Assembly (NCBI RefSeq): GCF_003002815.1
Contig: NZ_PVTF01000001.1
Location: forward strand, 930,001-994,000
From: Umezawaea tangerina
GTDB lineage: Bacteria; Actinomycetota; Actinomycetes; Mycobacteriales; Pseudonocardiaceae
Reading direction: 5' to 3'
Length of the DNA stretch: 64,000 nt
The notes under the pieces: model-generated
The model's database searches: none
What the model was told of the DNA's origin: nothing
The model's input: only the letters and a program-made list of their open reading frames with translations
Program-made: the position numbers and the translations under genes
Shown here: piece by piece, positions 50,301 through 59,481 of the stretch
Layout: the number at the start of each line of letters is the position of its first letter
How positions within the stretch are numbered: the stretch's first letter is position 1

Positions 50301-50538
50301 GCAGTACTCCCTCATCGACGGCACCCTCGTCACCCAGCCCCGCTACGCGTCCTGGTTCGCCGGGCCGGGCTGGGGCGTGGAGAACCACGGCGTGGACCCG
50401 GACGTCGAGGTGGTCATGACCCCGCAGGACCGGGTGGCGGGCCGCGACCCGCAGCTGGACACGGCGGTGGGGCTGGCCCTTGAGGCGCTGGAGGCAGCTC
50501 CGGCGGCCACGCCGCCGGAGCTGCCGCCGCTCCCCTGA
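47341..50538 (+). CDS. Tricorn-like S41 protease
   Basis: The 1065-aa protein starts at GTG 47341, overlapping mazG. It has the tricorn plan: a beta-propeller (about 1-300), a second propeller (about 310-670), a helical cap (TDMGGVDWQGVLDRYRPLVDRLGSHSDLVDLLWE), a PDZ domain (about 760-850) and the S41 C-terminal core. Catalytic residues match those of Thermoplasma tricorn: S733-H734 in GTSHAYVFP and nucleophile S956 in DEFAGSDGDIV, with an E in GVENHGVDP. It degrades peptides released by the proteasome or Clp into short fragments. An Asp-rich insert (DDDAADKSKDSDDE) links the second propeller. There is no signal peptide, so it acts in the cytosol. Confidence 0.95.
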   Translation: MIEPAYLRFPHPHGDLVTFVAEDDVWLAPLDGGRAWRVSADQVPVGGPRFSPDGTTLAWASTRDGAPEVHAAPVDGGPSERLTYWGHGTTRVRDWTPDGDVVAVTAAREATSDRTWAHAVPLDGGPARRLPFGWVGDVAHGPDGAVAVTSSYGRDPAWWKRYRGGAAAKLWLDLDGDGEFHRILPELTSSLTSPMWVGGRLAFLSDHDGVGSVYSALPDGTDLRRHTEQEFYARAASTDGTRVVYQHAGELWLLDGLEAEPRRLEIRLGGPRNARRPKHVSAARNVEDVCPDQTGRASVVEVRGTVHWVTHKDGPVRALAEEPGVRARLPRVVGESGQVVWVTDAEGEDCLEFAPVGGVEPGNAPRRVAHGLLGRVHELLVSPDGRRVAVASHDGRLLLVDVESGEVREVVNGANPLVSDLAFSPDSNWVAWAHPGPRPLQNIRMANTTDLSTVDVTPLRFTDFSPAFTEDGRYLAFLSVRSFDPVYDAHVFDMSFPTGCRPYLLPLAATTPSPFDPYRLGRPIGDDDAADKSKDSDDENPITVVDLEGLADRVVTIPVAAARYAGLTAAKGNLLWLRSPLVGVLGDNLAGPDARPPRSVLERFDLTKLKAEVLAEGVDAYAVTGDGQRMVITDGPSLRLVPTDRKVDPDDDSTDSVDIDLSRVRVVVDRAAEWRQSYAEAGRLMRDNFWRTDMGGVDWQGVLDRYRPLVDRLGSHSDLVDLLWEVQGEMGTSHAYVFPSGGGGGGRSQGLLGADLERDDSGAWRVVRIIPGETSDPAARSPLAAPGVAIRPGDALVGVDGRQVDPLRGPAPLLVGTAGKPVELTVRPGGGGEPRRVVVVPLDDDSALRYHAWVADRRAHVHELSGGRVGYLHVPDMMGGGWAQLHRDLRVELHREGVVLDVRENGGGHTSELVVEKLGRKVIGWFVARGYTTADSYPSEAPRGPVVAVTDEFAGSDGDIVNVAIKELGIGPVVGTRTWGGVIGIDMQYSLIDGTLVTQPRYASWFAGPGWGVENHGVDPDVEVVMTPQDRVAGRDPQLDTAVGLALEALEAAPAATPPELPPLP

Positions 50539-50598
50539 TCGGGTACCACCCGACCGTGCGGGCGCGTCCCCGTGCGCTCGACCACCGGGAGGCGACCA

Positions 50599-51288
50599 AT
50601 GGGCAGGGTCGTTTTCCGGTCGTGGTCAGGGGTAGCAGTGGGTCATCGGGAATTGCCGCGCAGCGGTCGAGGGTGCTTCGGTCTGGCGGTCGCGCTGCCG
50701 CTCGCGGCGGTCGGGTTGGCGGGGGTGCTGGCGCTGCTCGTCCTGCGCGGCGAGCAGCCCGGTGACCAGGCGGTCGGGCAGCCCCTCCAGGGCACCTCGC
50801 GGCCGACCCCGGTGAGCGCCCGCCACCCCGAGGTGGCGGTGACGCCGTCGTCGGTGCCGCCGGTCGCCGACGAGGACGTCGTGCGCCTCCCGGACGTCCC
50901 CGCCAACGTCCGCCGCGTGCCCGCCCAGGCCGTCCAGGCGCTGCCGGAGGCCCCGCCGTCGGTGCAGCCGTCCACGGTGGAACGGCGGGACCGCCGGGAG
51001 CCGCGGTCGCACCGGACGAAGCCGGGCTGGAGCGTGACGCTGCTGCCGAGCGCCACCCCGACCACGAAGCCCCAGGAGCCCACGGCGACCCCCACCCAGG
51101 AGCCGACCCAGGAGCCGACCCGCGAGCCGACGGGGCACCCGACAGGGCATCCGACGAAGCCGCCGACCGGGCAGCCGGGCACCGGCGACACCGTCCAGCC
51201 GGTGCCGGTCGACCCGACGACCATCGAGCCCGTGCCGACCGACGACCCGACGCCGCCGCCCGCGCCCGTCGAGCCCGCGGACGGCTGA
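50599..51288 (+). CDS. Single-pass membrane protein with Pro/Thr-rich tail
   Basis: ATG at 50599 is chosen because GGGAGG lies 6 nt upstream, giving 229 aa. A basic start is followed by one TM helix (LAVALPLAAVGLAGVLALLVL, about residues 28-48); the remainder is extracytoplasmic, low-complexity and rich in Pro, Thr and Glu. Near the end is a degenerate repeat of EPTQEPTREPTGHPTGHPT. No globular domain or catalytic motif is visible. Such sequences suit wall spanning, and many Thr beside Pro make it a possible target of the Pmt mannosyltransferase encoded at 12-13.5 kb. It is 60 bp after the tricorn-like gene and converges on efeB. Confidence 0.7.
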   Translation: MGRVVFRSWSGVAVGHRELPRSGRGCFGLAVALPLAAVGLAGVLALLVLRGEQPGDQAVGQPLQGTSRPTPVSARHPEVAVTPSSVPPVADEDVVRLPDVPANVRRVPAQAVQALPEAPPSVQPSTVERRDRREPRSHRTKPGWSVTLLPSATPTTKPQEPTATPTQEPTQEPTREPTGHPTGHPTKPPTGQPGTGDTVQPVPVDPTTIEPVPTDDPTPPPAPVEPADG

Positions 51289-51306
51289 CCGGCGGGACAG
51301 GGCTGG

Positions 51307-52563
51307 TCAGCGGAACAGGGTGTCGCCCCAGAACCCGCCCTCGCGGACGCCCGGCGGGACGGCGAAGTGCCCGGACCCGGTGTGCTCGACGTACTCCATC
51401 ATCTTGTCGTGCGTGGACAGCGCGGTCTGCATGGGCACGAACTGCTTGCGCGAGTCCCGGTTGAACCCGACGAAGAACAGCCCGGCGTCGAGGTGCCCGA
51501 GCCCGTCGGAGCCGTCGGTGAAGTTGTAGCCGCGGCGCAGGATCCTCGCCCCGGACAACGACTCGTGGGAGGCGAGCCGGATGTGCGCGTCCACGCCGAT
51601 CACCGGTTGGCCGCCGGTGCCCTTGACGTGCAGGTCGGGCTCGTCGAACTCCTCGACCTGCCCCAACGGGGCACCGGTGCCCTTCTTGCGGCCGATGATC
51701 TCCTCCTGCTCGCGCAGGGAGGTCCGGTCCCAGATCTCGATGTGCATCCGGATCCGCCGCGCCACCAGGTAGGTGCCGCCGACCAGCCAGTCCGGGCCGT
51801 CCTCCCGCGACACCCAGACCTGGTCGCGCAGCGCGTCGGGCTCCTCGGCCTTGACGTTGCGGGTGCCGTCCTTGAAGCCGAACAGGTTGCGCGGCGTGGC
51901 CTGGGCCCGCGTGGTCGACGAGGTGCGCCCGAACCCTAGCTGCGACCAGCGCACGGACACCCGGCCGAAGCCGATGCGGGCGAGGTTGCGGATGGCGTGC
52001 ACGGCGACCTGCGGGTCGTTCGCGCACGCCTGCACGCACAGGTCGCCGCCGCTGCGGGCGGGGTCGAGGTCGTCGGCGGGGAAGTGCGGCAGGTCGATCA
52101 GCGCCTCGGGCCGCCGGTCGGCCAGCCCGAACCGGCCGTCGAACAGCGACGGCCCGAACCCGATGGTGATCGTCAGCGCCGAGGCCGGGAGGTCCAGCGC
52201 CTCGCCGGTGTCCTTGGGCGGCGCCTCCGCCGAACCGCCGACCGCGCCGCCGTCGGCGGCCTCCTGGCCCGCGGTCATCCGGGCGGCGGCCTCGGTCCAC
52301 TCCTTGAGCAGCGCCACCAGCTCGTCGCGCTTGGTGGTCTTCACGTCGAAGGCCACGAAGTGCATCCGGTCCTGCGCGGCGGTGGTGATCCCGGCCTGGT
52401 GCTCGCCGTGGAACGGCACGGCGGAGGCGAGCCCGGAGGTGTTCTCCACGGCCGGGCGGTCGTTGCCGCCCGCGACGACGCCCACGGCGGCGCCCGCCCC
52501 CGCCAGTGCCACACCGGCACCGGCGAGGCCGAGCAGCCTCCGCCGGGGAAGTCCCGCGCTCAC
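51307..52563 (-). CDS. efeB: Dyp-type haem peroxidase/deferrochelatase EfeB
   Basis: GTG at 52563 overlaps the efeO stop. The 418-aa protein has a Tat signal (RRRLLGLAGAGVALAGAGAAVG) and is exported folded with haem. Dyp hallmarks are present: FVAFDVKTTKRDELVALLKEW, ITIGFGPSLF, the GxxDG motif as FGFKDGTRN, the haem-side segment GTYLVARRIRMHIEIW, and the C-terminal AGLFFVGFNRDSRKQFVPMQ. In the EfeUOB system it oxidises ferrous iron or takes iron from haem for uptake by EfeU. It is the last gene of the minus-strand operon. Confidence 0.96.
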   Translation of the reverse strand: MSAGLPRRRLLGLAGAGVALAGAGAAVGVVAGGNDRPAVENTSGLASAVPFHGEHQAGITTAAQDRMHFVAFDVKTTKRDELVALLKEWTEAAARMTAGQEAADGGAVGGSAEAPPKDTGEALDLPASALTITIGFGPSLFDGRFGLADRRPEALIDLPHFPADDLDPARSGGDLCVQACANDPQVAVHAIRNLARIGFGRVSVRWSQLGFGRTSSTTRAQATPRNLFGFKDGTRNVKAEEPDALRDQVWVSREDGPDWLVGGTYLVARRIRMHIEIWDRTSLREQEEIIGRKKGTGAPLGQVEEFDEPDLHVKGTGGQPVIGVDAHIRLASHESLSGARILRRGYNFTDGSDGLGHLDAGLFFVGFNRDSRKQFVPMQTALSTHDKMMEYVEHTGSGHFAVPPGVREGGFWGDTLFR

Positions 52564-53708
52564 TTGGCCACGGCCTCGGCGACCTTGCTGATCGGCTCGC
52601 CCAGCGCGTCGACCGCGGCGGCCAGGTCCTTGACCTCGGGCTCGGTCAGCTCGGTGTAGAGCTTGAAGCCGTCGCCCTTGCGCTGCTTCTCCAGCAGGTC
52701 GTCCAGCGCCTTGAACTTCTCGTCCAGCGTGCTCAGCAGCGCGGCGTCCTTCTCCTGGATCACCGGGCGCAGCGCGGCCACGGCGGCCTGCGAGCCGTCG
52801 ACGTTGGCGCGGAAGTCCCACAGGTCGGTGTGCGAGTAGCGGTCCTCCTCGCCGGTGATCTTGCCGGTGGCGACCTCGTCGAGCAGCTCCTTGGCGCCGT
52901 TGGCCAGCTGGAGCGGGGTCAGCTCGACCGTCTTCGCCTTGTCGACGATCTCCTTCACGTTCGTCAGCAGACCGTCGGCGATGGCGGGCGAGTCGGCGAC
53001 CAGGCCGGTCGTCCACAGGTCCTTCTCCAACCGGTGGAACCCGGTGAACTCGGTGCCCTCCTCGATGACCTCCTCGCGCCCGTCGATCTTCGGGTCGAGG
53101 TCGCCGAAGCTCTCCGCGACGGGCTCGATGCGCTCCCAGTACAGCCGGGCGACCGGGAACAGGGCCTTCGCGTCCTCGACCTTGTCCGCCTTGACCGCGT
53201 CGACGAACTCGGTCGTCTTCGCGAGCAGGCTGTCGGCCTGGGAGTTGACGTACCGCTGGTACTCCTTGGTCGCGTCGGCCAGCTTCTGGTCGGTGTCGAC
53301 GGACTTGCGGCCCTCGCCGGTGACGGTGAAGTCGGCGCGGATGCCGTCGCCGACCATGCCTGGCTTGCACGCGGTCTGGAGCTTGCCCGCGTCGGTGACC
53401 TCCACGATCAGCCGCCGGGTCAGGCCGGGGCCGATGTTCTCCACCTCGCCCAGGATCCGGTCGCCCTCGGCGTAGAGGTAGAACTCGGTGACCTTGGTGC
53501 CCTTGTTGGTGACCTCGAACGTCACGTTGCCGGTGTTCGAGCTCGTGCGCGCCACCTTGCAGGCGGTGTCACCGGCCTCGACGGCGATCGGGCCGTCGGC
53601 ACCGGTGGCGGGCGTGGACCCGCCACCGCAGGCCGCGAGCACCGACAGCGAGGCGGCGGCGACCAGGGCCGCGCGCAGCGGGGTGGCGCGCGAAGGGGTT
53701 GTGAGCAC
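52560..53708 (-). CDS. efeO: Iron-uptake lipoprotein EfeO
   Basis: A 382-aa protein with lipoprotein signal (ALVAAASLSVLAACGGG, lipobox LAAC). Residues about 40-135 form the cupredoxin-like domain and about 145-380 the M75 imelysin-like helical domain with the metal site HxxE in TGFHRLEKDLW. The N-terminal domain lacks an obvious full copper site, but C49 and C116 could matter. EfeO binds iron outside the membrane and passes it to EfeU. It lies 17 bp after efeU and overlaps efeB by 4 nt. Confidence 0.95.
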   Translation of the reverse strand: MLTTPSRATPLRAALVAAASLSVLAACGGGSTPATGADGPIAVEAGDTACKVARTSSNTGNVTFEVTNKGTKVTEFYLYAEGDRILGEVENIGPGLTRRLIVEVTDAGKLQTACKPGMVGDGIRADFTVTGEGRKSVDTDQKLADATKEYQRYVNSQADSLLAKTTEFVDAVKADKVEDAKALFPVARLYWERIEPVAESFGDLDPKIDGREEVIEEGTEFTGFHRLEKDLWTTGLVADSPAIADGLLTNVKEIVDKAKTVELTPLQLANGAKELLDEVATGKITGEEDRYSHTDLWDFRANVDGSQAAVAALRPVIQEKDAALLSTLDEKFKALDDLLEKQRKGDGFKLYTELTEPEVKDLAAAVDALGEPISKVAEAVAK

Positions 53709-53724
53709 GGGTTTCTCCTGTACG

Positions 53725-54549
53725 TCAGCGTGCGGTGAGCGCGCGGTCGCGCGGGCGGACCAGGAACAGGGGCAGGACGACGGCGACGTAGGCGACCCAG
53801 GCGGTGGCCTGGAGCACGGTCGTCCGCTGGGAGTAGTTGAAGATCCCCTTGAGCAGTGCCCCGTACCAGGACGCCTCGGGAACGGTCTCGCTCAGGTCGA
53901 ACGCCAGGGTGTCGAGGCCCGGCAGGATGGCGGCCTCCTGGAGGTCGTGCAGCCCGTAGGCCAGGACGCCCGCGGCGACGAACACCAGCAGGGCGCCGGT
54001 CCAGGTGAAGAACTTGCCGAGGTCGAACCGGATCGCGCCCGCGTAGAGCAGCCAGGCCAGCGCGATGGCGACCGCGATCCCGACCAGGAACCCGATCAGC
54101 GGCTCGGTGGTGCCGACCCCCGCGCTCTGCACGCTGGAGTAGAAGAACACGGCGGTCTCCAGGCCTTCGCGGCCGACCGAGATGAACGCGACCACGGCGA
54201 CGGCCCACGGGCCGATCTCCAGCGCCTTGGCCATCTTCCCGCGCAGCTCCGCGGCGATCGTGCGGGCCGCCTTGCGCATCCAGAAGATCATCCCGGTCAC
54301 GAACACCACGGCCAGGATCGACATCCCGCCGCCGAACGCCTCCTGCTGCTGGAAGCTCATCGTCGAGGTGGTGAACGTGATCAGCGCGCCGAACCCGACC
54401 GACAGCAGGACGGCCACGCCGACCCCGAGCCAGACGAACGGGAGGGAGGACCGCCGGTCCGTCCTCACCAGGAACGCGACCAGGATGCTGACGACCAGGG
54501 CGGCCTCCAGACCTTCGCGCAGTCCGATCAGGCCGTTGTTGACCAGCAC
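53725..54549 (-). CDS. efeU: Iron permease EfeU (FTR1 family)
   Basis: A 274-aa membrane protein of seven TM helices. The two FTR1 iron-binding motifs are intact: GLREGLEAALVVSILVAFL near the N-terminus and SVGREGLETAVFFYSSV in helix 4, each giving the REGLE glutamates that move ferric iron. It has an N-terminus out or within the membrane from LVNNGLIG. As first gene of efeUOB its promoter lies in the 200 bp to the right, where two IdeR-like boxes are seen, so it should be turned on by iron lack. Confidence 0.96.
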   Translation of the reverse strand: MLVNNGLIGLREGLEAALVVSILVAFLVRTDRRSSLPFVWLGVGVAVLLSVGFGALITFTTSTMSFQQQEAFGGGMSILAVVFVTGMIFWMRKAARTIAAELRGKMAKALEIGPWAVAVVAFISVGREGLETAVFFYSSVQSAGVGTTEPLIGFLVGIAVAIALAWLLYAGAIRFDLGKFFTWTGALLVFVAAGVLAYGLHDLQEAAILPGLDTLAFDLSETVPEASWYGALLKGIFNYSQRTTVLQATAWVAYVAVVLPLFLVRPRDRALTAR

Positions 54550-54580
54550 GCATCCACCTCCCGACAGCGTTCAGAAGTAA

Positions 54581-54617
54581 ACTTAGGCTGTCCGAATGTA
54601 GGTAAGGCTGGCCTCTA
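54581..54617 (-). promoter_or_regulatory. Two IdeR/DtxR-like iron boxes before efeU
   Basis: ACTTAGGCTGTCCGAAT (54581-54597) and GTAGGTAAGGCTGGCCT (54598-54614) each resemble the IdeR consensus TTAGGTTAGGCTAACCTAA, with the AGGCT core intact. They are 32-68 bp upstream of efeU. Iron-loaded IdeR would block the promoter. Confidence 0.7.
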
Positions 54618-54757
54618 CGTCTAGGTAGAAGCAGGCAAGGTTGCATCACAATCCGCGATGGCCAACCGGGCAAAACGGTCAGACGCGTCGAGGTTGCCCC
54701 GATTCGACACTTCTCACATCCGGGTTTCGGCCGCCGGGGACACGTAGCCTGGGTCGT

Positions 54758-55600
54758 GTGGTTGTGACTCCGCCGTCCAAGCCCGACACCCGGCCGCGCC
54801 CGCGCGGCCACGTGGGCAACCTCCTCGGACGGCTGGCGCTCGCCCTGCTCCTGATCGTTTTCGTCGCCGCGGGAGCCTGGGGCCTGGCCGCCCTCGACCG
54901 CAAACCCGTCGTCCAGCCCCGTGCCGAGTTCCCCGTCCCGTTCCAGTCGGTCCAACCGGGCAGCCAGGTCCCCGACGTCGCCGGACAGGTGCCCCAGGCC
55001 AGCCCTTCAGGCCAGGAGGCCTCCGGCCCCGACCCGATGGACGAGTGGACCCGCAAGGTCTCCGAGAAGACCGACATCCCCCGCCGCGCGTTGCGCGCCT
55101 ACGCCCTCGCCGACCTGGTCATGCGCGCTCAGGCGCCGTCGTGCCGGATCTCCTGGGCGACCCTCGCGGGCGTCGGCCGCATCGAGTCCCACCACGGTTT
55201 CATCAACGGCGCCAAGCTCGGCGACGACGGCATGCCGTCGGTCCCCATCATCGGCATCCCCCTCGACGGCAGGCCCGGTGTCCGCGCCATCAACGACACC
55301 GACGGCGGCACCCTCGACGGCGACCCCACCTGGGACCGCGCCGTCGGCCCCATGCAGTTCATCCCCACCACGTGGGTCAAGTACGCCATGCGCGCCAACG
55401 GCGACGGCAGGCCGCCGGACCCCCAGAACATCGACGACGCCGCGCTCGCGACCGCCCGCTACCTGTGCTCGGGGTCGCGGGACATGGGCAGCAGCGAAGG
55501 GTGGTGGGCCGCGGTGTACGAGTACAACAACTCCGTCGAGTACGGGCAGAACGTGTTCAGCGGCGCCGACGCCTACGCGCGGGCGAGCGTGACGATCTAG
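54758..55600 (+). CDS. Membrane-anchored lytic transglycosylase (LpqU-like)
   Basis: GTG at 54758 gives 280 aa. One TM helix (LGRLALALLLIVFVAAGAWGLAAL, about 20-43) precedes a Pro/Gln linker and the catalytic domain from about residue 85. SLT signs are RRALRAYALADLVM, CRISWATLAGVGRIESHHG with the catalytic glutamate in RIES, DPTWDRAVGPMQFIPTTWVKYAM, and ATARYLCSGSRDM..AVYEYNNSVEYG. It cleaves glycan strands to make 1,6-anhydro ends. M. tuberculosis has lpqU (Rv1022) at the matching place between mazG and eno, although there as a lipoprotein. It overlaps the convergent DUF397 gene by 4 nt. Confidence 0.92.
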   Translation: MVVTPPSKPDTRPRPRGHVGNLLGRLALALLLIVFVAAGAWGLAALDRKPVVQPRAEFPVPFQSVQPGSQVPDVAGQVPQASPSGQEASGPDPMDEWTRKVSEKTDIPRRALRAYALADLVMRAQAPSCRISWATLAGVGRIESHHGFINGAKLGDDGMPSVPIIGIPLDGRPGVRAINDTDGGTLDGDPTWDRAVGPMQFIPTTWVKYAMRANGDGRPPDPQNIDDAALATARYLCSGSRDMGSSEGWWAAVYEYNNSVEYGQNVFSGADAYARASVTI

Positions 55601-55851
55601 AGCCGCGCCAGGAACGCCTGCCACTGGACCACCGGGAAAGCAAGCTCCGGTCCGGTGATGTTCTTGGAGTCCCGCACAGCCACACCCTGGGTGGGGAAGG
55701 CAACCTCGACGCAGTCACTCTCCCCTTCGCCGCTGTAGCTGCTCTTGCGCCAAGCGATCTCGACACAACTGGTCGCACCCTGGCCGCTGTAGGTGCTCTT
55801 ACGCCAGGTCAGGGCCTCGGTCATCGCGGTCCTCTCGACGGTCGTAGACAT
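55597..55851 (-). CDS. DUF397 protein with duplicated motif
   Basis: An 84-aa protein (75 if the ATG at 55824 is used). The DUF397 signature occurs twice in tandem: WRKSTYSGQGATSCVEIA directly followed by WRKSSYSGEGESDCVEVA, then the normal end VAVRDSKNITGPELAFPVVQWQAFL. Most family members have a single copy. DUF397 proteins are usually encoded beside an XRE regulator with a DUF5753 domain and together form antitoxin- or BldB/WhiJ-like switch modules of morphological development. Here the start overlaps the 3' end of that regulator gene, so translation is coupled. The role of the doubled unit is unknown. Confidence 0.88.
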   Translation of the reverse strand: MSTTVERTAMTEALTWRKSTYSGQGATSCVEIAWRKSSYSGEGESDCVEVAFPTQGVAVRDSKNITGPELAFPVVQWQAFLARL

Positions 55852-56707
55852 CCGCCCAGCGAGCGAACATCAACCGCGATTGTTCCGCATTCAGCGCGAG
55901 GCTCGCGAGGGCCATCCGTTTGCGCTGGTACAGCTCGATCGACTTCTCCTCCTCGGTGAAGATGGTTGCGAAGTCCATGTCGCTGTGGGCGACCGGTCTG
56001 ACCGGTTTCGCGAAGGTCATCAGGCAGAACCCGGTCGCCAGGTGCGCGCTACCCCGGCCCGACCGCGGAATCACCCTCGGGCTCAGCCTTGCCCACTCGC
56101 ACATGAACGCCAGCCGCATCATCTGGTCGTGCATGACCTGGTTGCTGCCGATCTTGTTGCCCAAGGCCGCTTCGTGGATGTAGAAGACCGCCTCCGGTGA
56201 GCCAGGTGCGCCCAACACCTCTTGGCGCTGCATCCGCGCTGTCACCATGAGGTCGTGCTCATCGGCTGGATAGGTGCCGTCGGGGTTGATGACCGCCCTG
56301 GCGTAAGCCTCGGTCTGGAGCAGCCCGTGGATGAGGATCGGCTCGTAGGAGCACAGGGTCAGCGCCGACCGCTCGTGGATGCTCAGGCACAGCAGGCTGT
56401 CCGGAAGGCGTCCGTCGAAGGTCCGGATGAAGTGGCCGATGTCCGGCTCGGAAGCAATTCGGTGGATGCGGGCCCTGGTCTGCGGGTCGGCGCCGAGTTT
56501 GCCCAGCAGGGTTCCGTAGTCCCAGTCGCTGGTCTGGCGCCAGCCGCGTTCCAGCTTGCTGAGCTTGCCCGGCGACCACCCCAGCTCCTCGGCGACCGTC
56601 GTCGCCTTGAGGTTCGCGCGCTTGCGGGCCAGGTGCAGCTCGTGCCCCAGCTCCCTGGTCCGCGCGGTCGTGATCCGCGCCAGGTGGTCTTCGCCCAGGT
56701 CTTCCAT
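55799..56707 (-). CDS. XRE family regulator with DUF5753 domain
   Basis: ATG at 56707 gives 302 aa; an upstream ATG would add 19 unlikely residues. Residues about 12-80 hold the helix-turn-helix (RELGHELHLARKRANLKATTVAEELGWSPGKLSKLERGWRQTS). The rest is DUF5753 (LCLSIHERSALTLCSYEPILIHGLLQTEAYARAVI..RMQRQEVL.., FYIHEAALGNKIGSNQVMHDQMMRLAFMCEW), the typical Scr1/WhiJ-type arrangement of streptomycetes. Such regulators repress development genes, with DUF397 proteins as modulators. The DUF397 gene overlaps its 3' end. Confidence 0.93.
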   Translation of the reverse strand: MEDLGEDHLARITTARTRELGHELHLARKRANLKATTVAEELGWSPGKLSKLERGWRQTSDWDYGTLLGKLGADPQTRARIHRIASEPDIGHFIRTFDGRLPDSLLCLSIHERSALTLCSYEPILIHGLLQTEAYARAVINPDGTYPADEHDLMVTARMQRQEVLGAPGSPEAVFYIHEAALGNKIGSNQVMHDQMMRLAFMCEWARLSPRVIPRSGRGSAHLATGFCLMTFAKPVRPVAHSDMDFATIFTEEEKSIELYQRKRMALASLALNAEQSRLMFARWADVYDRREDRDDRGPDLA

Positions 56708-56810
56708 GACGGTCGAAGCTAGCGGCCCTTGGAGGGGAAAACACTGGTCAGAGCGGTTTTCCACCCCAAGGGATCACCTCGGCCGAGCTTGTGGCCGACG
56801 GTCAAGAACG

Positions 56811-57200
56811 CTAGTTGTCGCGCTTGCGGTCCCGGTCCACGGCGATGCGGGCCGCGACCTCGCCCATGGCCTCCTGGTACTCCGGCGACGGGTTCATCGC
56901 GACGGCCATCCGGAGCTGGGCCAGCGCCTCGGGCATGCGGCTCTGGCGTTGCAGGGTCTTGCCCAGTGCGAAGCGGGCGTAGTGGTCGCTCGGGTCGATG
57001 TCCAGCACTTTCCGGAACGCCTCCTCGGCGCGCTGCAACTGCGCGGAGCCCAGGTAGGCGCGCCCGGCGAGCAGCTGCACGCTGGGTACGTCCGGCGCGG
57101 CGTCGAGCACCGTGCGCAGCTCCCGCAACGCCTCCAGCGGACGGCGTTCGGACAGCAGCGCCTCGGCTCGGCGGAACGCCTCGAAGGTGCTGTCGGTCAT
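56811..57200 (-). CDS. TPR protein
   Basis: ATG at 57200 gives 129 aa. Three tetratricopeptide repeats are visible: FEAFRRAEALLSERRPLEALRELRTVLDAAPD, VQLLAGRAYLGSAQLQRAEEAFRKVLDIDPSD, and ARFALGKTLQRQSRMPEALAQLRMAVAMNPSPE. There is no signal or TM segment; the C-terminus is highly charged (AVDRDRKRDN). It probably bridges protein partners, unknown here. It lies about 100 bp upstream of the XRE start on the same strand and 70 bp downstream of the hydrolase gene. Confidence 0.85.
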   Translation of the reverse strand: MTDSTFEAFRRAEALLSERRPLEALRELRTVLDAAPDVPSVQLLAGRAYLGSAQLQRAEEAFRKVLDIDPSDHYARFALGKTLQRQSRMPEALAQLRMAVAMNPSPEYQEAMGEVAARIAVDRDRKRDN

Positions 57201-57290
57201 GGTTCGATCAACGCTACCCACCGATCGCTTCTTCCACGACTGCCGTCCGGATGACAGGACACCGTGTCTTGTGGACGTCCGGTGACCTGC

Positions 57291-58040
57291 TCAGCCGCCC
57301 AGGCAGGCGCGCAGCCGGGCCAGCAGCGGGGCGAGGGCGTCGGGTTTCTCGACGTGGGCGTTGTGGCCGAGTCCGGGCAGGACGACGGAGTCGACGGCCA
57401 CGGCGAACAGGTGCTCCGGTGGGCACATGGGGTCGCGGGCACCGGCGGCGAGCACGACGCGGGCCTTGCTGGCGGTGATCAGCGCGGTCATGTCGGGGGC
57501 GCCGACGGCGTAGGCGCGCGGGTCCAGGGCGAGCCGCCAGCCGTCGGCGGACTCGACGAGGGCGTCGTCGACCAGCGGGGAGTCCGCGGCGACGAGCTGC
57601 CAGAGCCCGGCGACCTTGAGGGCGCGCTCGGCGGCCTCGTCGCGGGTGGCGAACACCTTGACCGGTCGGTCGGCCAGCTCGGCGGCCTTGGCGAGCTCCT
57701 GCCCGGTCCAGCGCACCTTCACGCCCAGCCCGCACACGGCCCCGGCGGAGGGCCCGTAGCTCCCGCTGCCCAGGGCCAGGGCCAGCACGCCGCCGAGCGA
57801 GTGGCCCAGGACGACGACCGGGCGGTCGGTCGGCACGACGGGCGCGAGCGCGGTGGCCAGCGAGTCGTAGGTGTACTCCGGCAGGGGAGCCGAGCGGCCG
57901 TGCCCCGGCAGGTCCGGCACCACCCACCGGCCGGGCCAGGCGTCGGCGACGGCGCGCCACACGTCACCGGTCGCGCCCAGGCCGTGCAGCAGCACCAGCG
58001 CGGGGCCGTCGGGCCCACCTCTCCGCACATGAACCGTCAC
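57291..58040 (-). CDS. Alpha/beta hydrolase
   Basis: GTG at 58040 gives 249 aa, beginning MTVHVRRGGPDGPALVLLHG. The fold is clear: oxyanion HGLGATGDVW, PDLPGHGRSAPLPEYTYDSLA, nucleophile elbow GHSLGGVLALAL, acid in GARDPMCPPEHL and catalytic His in GLGHNAHVEKPD. The helical cap is small. The substrate cannot be predicted; esterases, lactonases and haloperoxidase-like enzymes share this profile. It is divergent from eno with a gap of 150 bp and followed by the TPR gene on its own strand. Confidence 0.9.
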   Translation of the reverse strand: MTVHVRRGGPDGPALVLLHGLGATGDVWRAVADAWPGRWVVPDLPGHGRSAPLPEYTYDSLATALAPVVPTDRPVVVLGHSLGGVLALALGSGSYGPSAGAVCGLGVKVRWTGQELAKAAELADRPVKVFATRDEAAERALKVAGLWQLVAADSPLVDDALVESADGWRLALDPRAYAVGAPDMTALITASKARVVLAAGARDPMCPPEHLFAVAVDSVVLPGLGHNAHVEKPDALAPLLARLRACLGG

Positions 58041-58147
58041 CCCCTGATCCTGCCGTCCGGGCGGCACCGTGCCCAGGGGGCGGCCGCCGGGACGCCCGGC
58101 CGTGTCAACCCACGTGCCTCCGACAGGCCCCGGAACCGCACAAGTAG

Positions 58148-59476
<1,329 letters not shown>

Positions 59477-59481
59477 GCCCG

